NCBI GenBank assembly: GCA_009699645.1
Contig: WLNU01000053.1
Span: 1-7,592 of the forward strand
Origin: Actinomycetota bacterium
GTDB lineage: Bacteria; Actinomycetota; Actinomycetes; Nanopelagicales; Nanopelagicaceae
DNA: 7,592 bases
Direction: 5' to 3'
Shown: positions 5,664 through 7,592 of the stretch, piece after piece
Layout of the letters: every line of letters starts with the position of its first letter
Numbering within the stretch: position 1 is the stretch's first letter
Translations under genes and position numbers: made by a program
The notes under the pieces: model-generated
Seen by the model: the letters and a program-made list of their open reading frames with translations, nothing else
Database searches by the model: none
What the model was told of the DNA's origin: nothing

Positions 5664-5785
5664 CTGAGGGCTACCCCTCGGGGAGATTAACAACACTTCT
5701 TAGCGAGGGCTGACTCTCTCTATTTAACCCCAAAATTAATCTCCCTGCGAGTTGAATAGGCACTGCATCAAATTAACGATGCCTA
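5664..5785 (+). other. Inverted-repeat-rich intergenic segment, possible structured leader RNA or operator
   Basis: The 168-base gap between the HTH gene and the 5803 gene contains several foldable elements. (1) A 7-bp hairpin 5664-5670/5675-5681 with loop CTAC and one G-T pair. (2) A perfect 10-bp inverted repeat GGGAGATTAA (5681-5690) and TTAATCTCCC (5736-5745), extendable by one G-T and one C-G pair to 5679/5747, enclosing 45 bases. (3) A weak 5-bp hairpin 5705-5709/5716-5720 inside that loop. (4) TAGGCA (5757-5762) with TGCCTA (5780-5785), which overlaps the alternative pairing GCATC (5765-5769) with GATGC (5778-5782). Elements 1 and 2 share bases 5679-5681, so they cannot form fully at once. 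I do not recognise a known riboswitch class. None of the hairpins is followed by a T-run. Confidence 0.4.
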
Positions 5786-5787
5786 AA

Positions 5788-5795
5788 AGGGAGAG
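5788..5795 (+). promoter_or_regulatory. Ribosome binding site of the 193-residue membrane protein gene
   Basis: AGGGAGAG ends seven bases before ATG 5803. It is a strong, well-placed Shine-Dalgarno sequence directly after the TAGGCA/TGCCTA inverted repeat. Confidence 0.8.
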
Positions 5796-5802
5796 ATTTT
5801 AA

Positions 5803-6384
5803 ATGAAACGCACAACTTTTGACAAGATTGTAACTTTTGTAGGTTTTGGTCTTGGAGTTTTTCTATTAATTGCAGCTGGCCTACTTAATTGGGGTGCAAC
5901 TTTTGCAAGTGGCACTGTTGCCTCTCAGTTAGAGGCACAACAGATAACTATTCCTGATAGCAATGGCGACCCAAAGGCAGATGCAGCAACAGTTGCATTC
6001 TTTAAAGATAATGGAAAATCCGTTATGAGTACCGGCAAGCAAGCTCAGATGTATGCCGATCACTATATTGGTTTTCACTTATCTACAATGCCTACGTATG
6101 CCGAAGCTTCGACTCTAGCTCGTTCGGCTGCAGGGGCCGCAGCAATGGATCCAACAAATGCCGACGCACAAGCGGCGCTAACTAAAGCAAATGCAACGGT
6201 AGAGACCGTATTTAAAGGCGAATCACTTCGTGGAATGCTTTTGAATGCATATGCATTTGGAACTTTGGGAATGATCGCTGCAATCGCAGCGAAAGTAACT
6301 TTCGTGGGTGCAATTGTTATGTTCCTATTTGTCTTTGCCGGAGTTCGCAATATTCGTCGCACTCCTGAGGATGCGACGATTTAA
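5803..6384 (+). CDS. Conserved-looking actinobacterial membrane protein of unknown function
   Basis: This 193-residue protein starts at ATG 5803 behind AGGGAGAG. The basic N-terminus MKRTTFDK precedes a membrane helix (about 9-35), then a mostly polar region (36-140) rich in Ala, Thr, Gln and Asp that is probably outside the membrane. The C-terminal hydrophobic zone (146-181), interrupted by Lys164, is one long or two short helices, followed by the basic RNIRR (182-186). Distinctive segments are SQLEAQQITIP (41-51), GKQAQMYADHYIGFHL (78-93) and FKGESLRGMLLNAYAF (137-152). I recall similar proteins as uncharacterised actinobacterial membrane proteins, sometimes mislabelled in databases, but no function is known to me and no catalytic motif is visible. 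Codon use looks ordinary. It is the last gene of its unit, ending at the hairpins of 6382-6443. Confidence 0.8.
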   Translation: MKRTTFDKIVTFVGFGLGVFLLIAAGLLNWGATFASGTVASQLEAQQITIPDSNGDPKADAATVAFFKDNGKSVMSTGKQAQMYADHYIGFHLSTMPTYAEASTLARSAAGAAAMDPTNADAQAALTKANATVETVFKGESLRGMLLNAYAFGTLGMIAAIAAKVTFVGAIVMFLFVFAGVRNIRRTPEDATI

Positions 6385-6408
6385 CCCTCAACTCTCCGTG
6401 AGGGGTTA
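6382..6408. terminator. Hairpin overlapping the stop codon of the 5803 gene
   Basis: Bases 6382-6390 (TAACCCTCA) pair with 6399-6408 (TGAGGGGTTA), leaving one bulged G at 6405 and an 8-base loop. The stem includes the TAA stop. It has no T-run of its own and stands directly before the stronger terminator, so it may stabilise the mRNA 3' end or assist termination. Confidence 0.45.
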
Positions 6409-6409
6409 G

Positions 6410-6443
6410 AAAAAGCCCCCTGGCTTTGGCTAGGGGGCTTTTT
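6410..6443. terminator. Bidirectional rho-independent terminator between convergent genes
   Basis: A perfect 12-bp inverted repeat, AAAAAGCCCCCT (6410-6421) and AGGGGGCTTTTT (6432-6443), encloses a 10-base loop. The GC-rich core flanked by A-run and T-run gives a U-tract in both directions. It can therefore end transcripts of the 5803 gene (+ strand) and ino1 (- strand, stop at 6462). Confidence 0.94.
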
Positions 6444-6461
6444 CGCGAAGTTTATTACTCT

Positions 6462-7559
6462 CTATCGCTCCAACTTGCCAGCGATGAACTCTTCAACCTT
6501 GTTATGGGCCGCTTCATCGGTGTATTGGATCGGTGGAGTCTTCATGAAGTAACTAGATGGTGAGAGCAAAGCTCCACCGATCTTGCGATCTAAACCGATT
6601 TTTGCACAACGAAGGGCATCAATGATCACACCGGCTGAGTTGGGAGAATCCCATACCTCTAGCTTGTACTCAAGGTTTAGTGGAACATCACCAAATGCGC
6701 GGCCTTCGAGGCGAACGTAGGCCCATTTGCGATCATCTAACCAAGGGATGTAATCCGATGGTCCGATGTGTACATTCTTTTCTCCCAAGTCATGATCCAA
6801 CTGAGATGTAACCGAATTTGTCTTTGAAATCTTCTTGGATTCAAGACGATCACGCTCGAGCATGTTCTTGAAATCCATATTTCCGCCAACGTTTAATTGG
6901 TAGGTGCGATCTAAATGTACTCCGCGATCCTGAAACAACTTAGCCATAATACGGTGCGTAATAGTTGCACCAACTTGGCTCTTAATGTCATCTCCGACGA
7001 TTGGAAGTCCAGCATCGGCAAACTTCTTTTCCCATACGGGATCGGATGCGATAAATACAGGTAGAGCATTTACAAATGCACATCCAGCATCGATGGCGCA
7101 CTGGGCGTAGTACTTGGCAGCAACCTCAGATCCAACAGGTAGGTAGCAGATCAAAACATCTACAGCCTCATCTTTTAGTACCTGGACCATATCTACGGCA
7201 GGTGCATCAGACTCTGTGATTGTCTCCTTGTAGTATTTACCGAGACCATCATTGGTCACTCCGCGCATAACTGGAACACCAGTCTTTGCGACATCGCTAA
7301 ATTTAATTGTGTTATTTTCGCTAGCCCAGATCGCATCGGCTAAATCGAGGCCGACTTTTTTTGCGTCAACATCGAAGGCTGCAACGAACTTAATGCTAGA
7401 GATGTGGTATCCCCCAACAACTGCGTGCATCAGCCCTGGAATCTCTTGATCAATGGCCGCGTCCTTGTAATAGGTCACTCCTTGAACTAAAGAGTTAGCG
7501 CAGTTTCCTACGCCAATTATTGCAACACGGATGTCGCCTTTACCGGTTGTTATATTCAC
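6462..7559 (-). CDS. ino1: Inositol-3-phosphate synthase (myo-inositol-1-phosphate synthase)
   Basis: This 365-residue protein is near full length for the short actinobacterial form (M. tuberculosis Ino1 is 367). The NAD-binding glycine motif [13 protein letters not shown] is at 15-27. The conserved core [15 protein letters not shown] (189-203) carries the active-site Lys193 region. [10 protein letters not shown] (221-230) and [10 protein letters not shown] (238-247) follow, also characteristic of the family, and SPNSAGV lies in the C-terminal third. The enzyme converts D-glucose 6-phosphate to 1D-myo-inositol 3-phosphate with internally recycled NAD+ in the cytoplasm. In actinobacteria this feeds phosphatidylinositol and mycothiol. 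The start is GTG 7559 with GAGAGG seven bases upstream; the conserved glycine motif begins within 15 residues, so this start fits. It is convergent with the 5803 gene, and its promoter lies beyond the window. Confidence 0.97.
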   Translation of the reverse strand: MNITTGKGDIRVAIIGVGNCANSLVQGVTYYKDAAIDQEIPGLMHAVVGGYHISSIKFVAAFDVDAKKVGLDLADAIWASENNTIKFSDVAKTGVPVMRGVTNDGLGKYYKETITESDAPAVDMVQVLKDEAVDVLICYLPVGSEVAAKYYAQCAIDAGCAFVNALPVFIASDPVWEKKFADAGLPIVGDDIKSQVGATITHRIMAKLFQDRGVHLDRTYQLNVGGNMDFKNMLERDRLESKKISKTNSVTSQLDHDLGEKNVHIGPSDYIPWLDDRKWAYVRLEGRAFGDVPLNLEYKLEVWDSPNSAGVIIDALRCAKIGLDRKIGGALLSPSSYFMKTPPIQYTDEAAHNKVEEFIAGKLER

Positions 7560-7566
7560 TTTATTT

Positions 7567-7572
7567 CCTCTC
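7567..7572 (-). promoter_or_regulatory. Ribosome binding site of ino1
   Basis: On the minus strand GAGAGG ends seven bases before GTG 7559, supporting the GTG start; no ATG in this frame lies between the site and the NAD-binding motif. Confidence 0.75.
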
Positions 7573-7592
7573 GGTTTTGATCATGTCTTCTA

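Noticed and set aside
5664..5681. Hairpin after the LuxR-type gene as a rho-independent terminator
   Set aside because: The 7-bp stem is followed by GGGAGATTAA rather than a T-run, so intrinsic termination is not supported.
5752..5780. TTGAAT-17-AACGAT as a promoter for the 193-residue protein gene
   Set aside because: Only four and three of six consensus positions match, and the elements fall inside the inverted repeat; too weak to report as a promoter.
7561..7592. Possible end of a gene upstream of ino1 on the minus strand
   Set aside because: Two of three frames are open to the window edge, one ending in TAA at 7563-7561 (reading EDMIKTERK) and one in a TGA overlapping the ino1 start. 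About ten codons are too few to choose. A regulator gene upstream of ino1 would fit actinobacterial habit, but the sequence cannot show it.

Overview
The window looks like a chromosomal segment of an actinobacterium with modest GC (mid-40s percent by eye, not computed). The main support is the inositol-3-phosphate synthase, a close match to the short (~365 aa) actinobacterial Ino1. Further support comes from a CopC/YcnI copper pair with a small membrane partner in the actinobacterial arrangement, and a two-ended membrane protein (5803-6384) of a type I associate with Actinobacteria. Compact spacing plus low GC would fit the freshwater Nanopelagicales (acI) group, but that placement is inference.

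Layout. The left edge holds the 3' end of an NhaA-type Na+/H+ antiporter gene on the + strand; its 5' part lies outside the window. It converges with, and overlaps by 26 bases, the last gene of a six-gene minus-strand array (5242 down to 436). In transcription order the array is: a crotonase-fold acyl-CoA enzyme; an HSDL2-like short-chain dehydrogenase (ATGA overlap with the crotonase); a small four-helix membrane protein; an exported YcnI/DUF1775 protein; an exported CopC protein with a His-rich stalk and a C-terminal membrane anchor; and an NCS1-family nucleobase/hydantoin-type permease. The only sizeable gap in the array is 78 bases before ycnI, where a weak promoter can be drawn. The array may therefore be one transcript or two (acyl-CoA enzymes plus membrane protein; copper genes plus permease).

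Divergent from the array, on the + strand, are a 106-residue orphan LuxR-type DNA-binding protein with a Cys/His tail, then a 168-base intergenic region rich in inverted repeats, then a 193-residue membrane protein of unknown function. A strong bidirectional terminator (6410-6443) separates this unit from the convergent ino1 gene, which fills the right edge.

How the genes work together. YcnI and CopC, probably with the neighbouring membrane protein, form an extracytoplasmic copper-handling set. The crotonase and the dehydrogenase are probably consecutive or parallel steps in acyl-CoA metabolism. Ino1 commits glucose-6-phosphate to inositol, and hence to phosphatidylinositol and perhaps mycothiol. 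NhaA and the NCS1 permease are transporters with no visible metabolic partner here. No tRNA, rRNA, CRISPR array, insertion sequence or prophage element was seen. No gene-free stretch exceeds 300 bases; the longest is 5635-5802.
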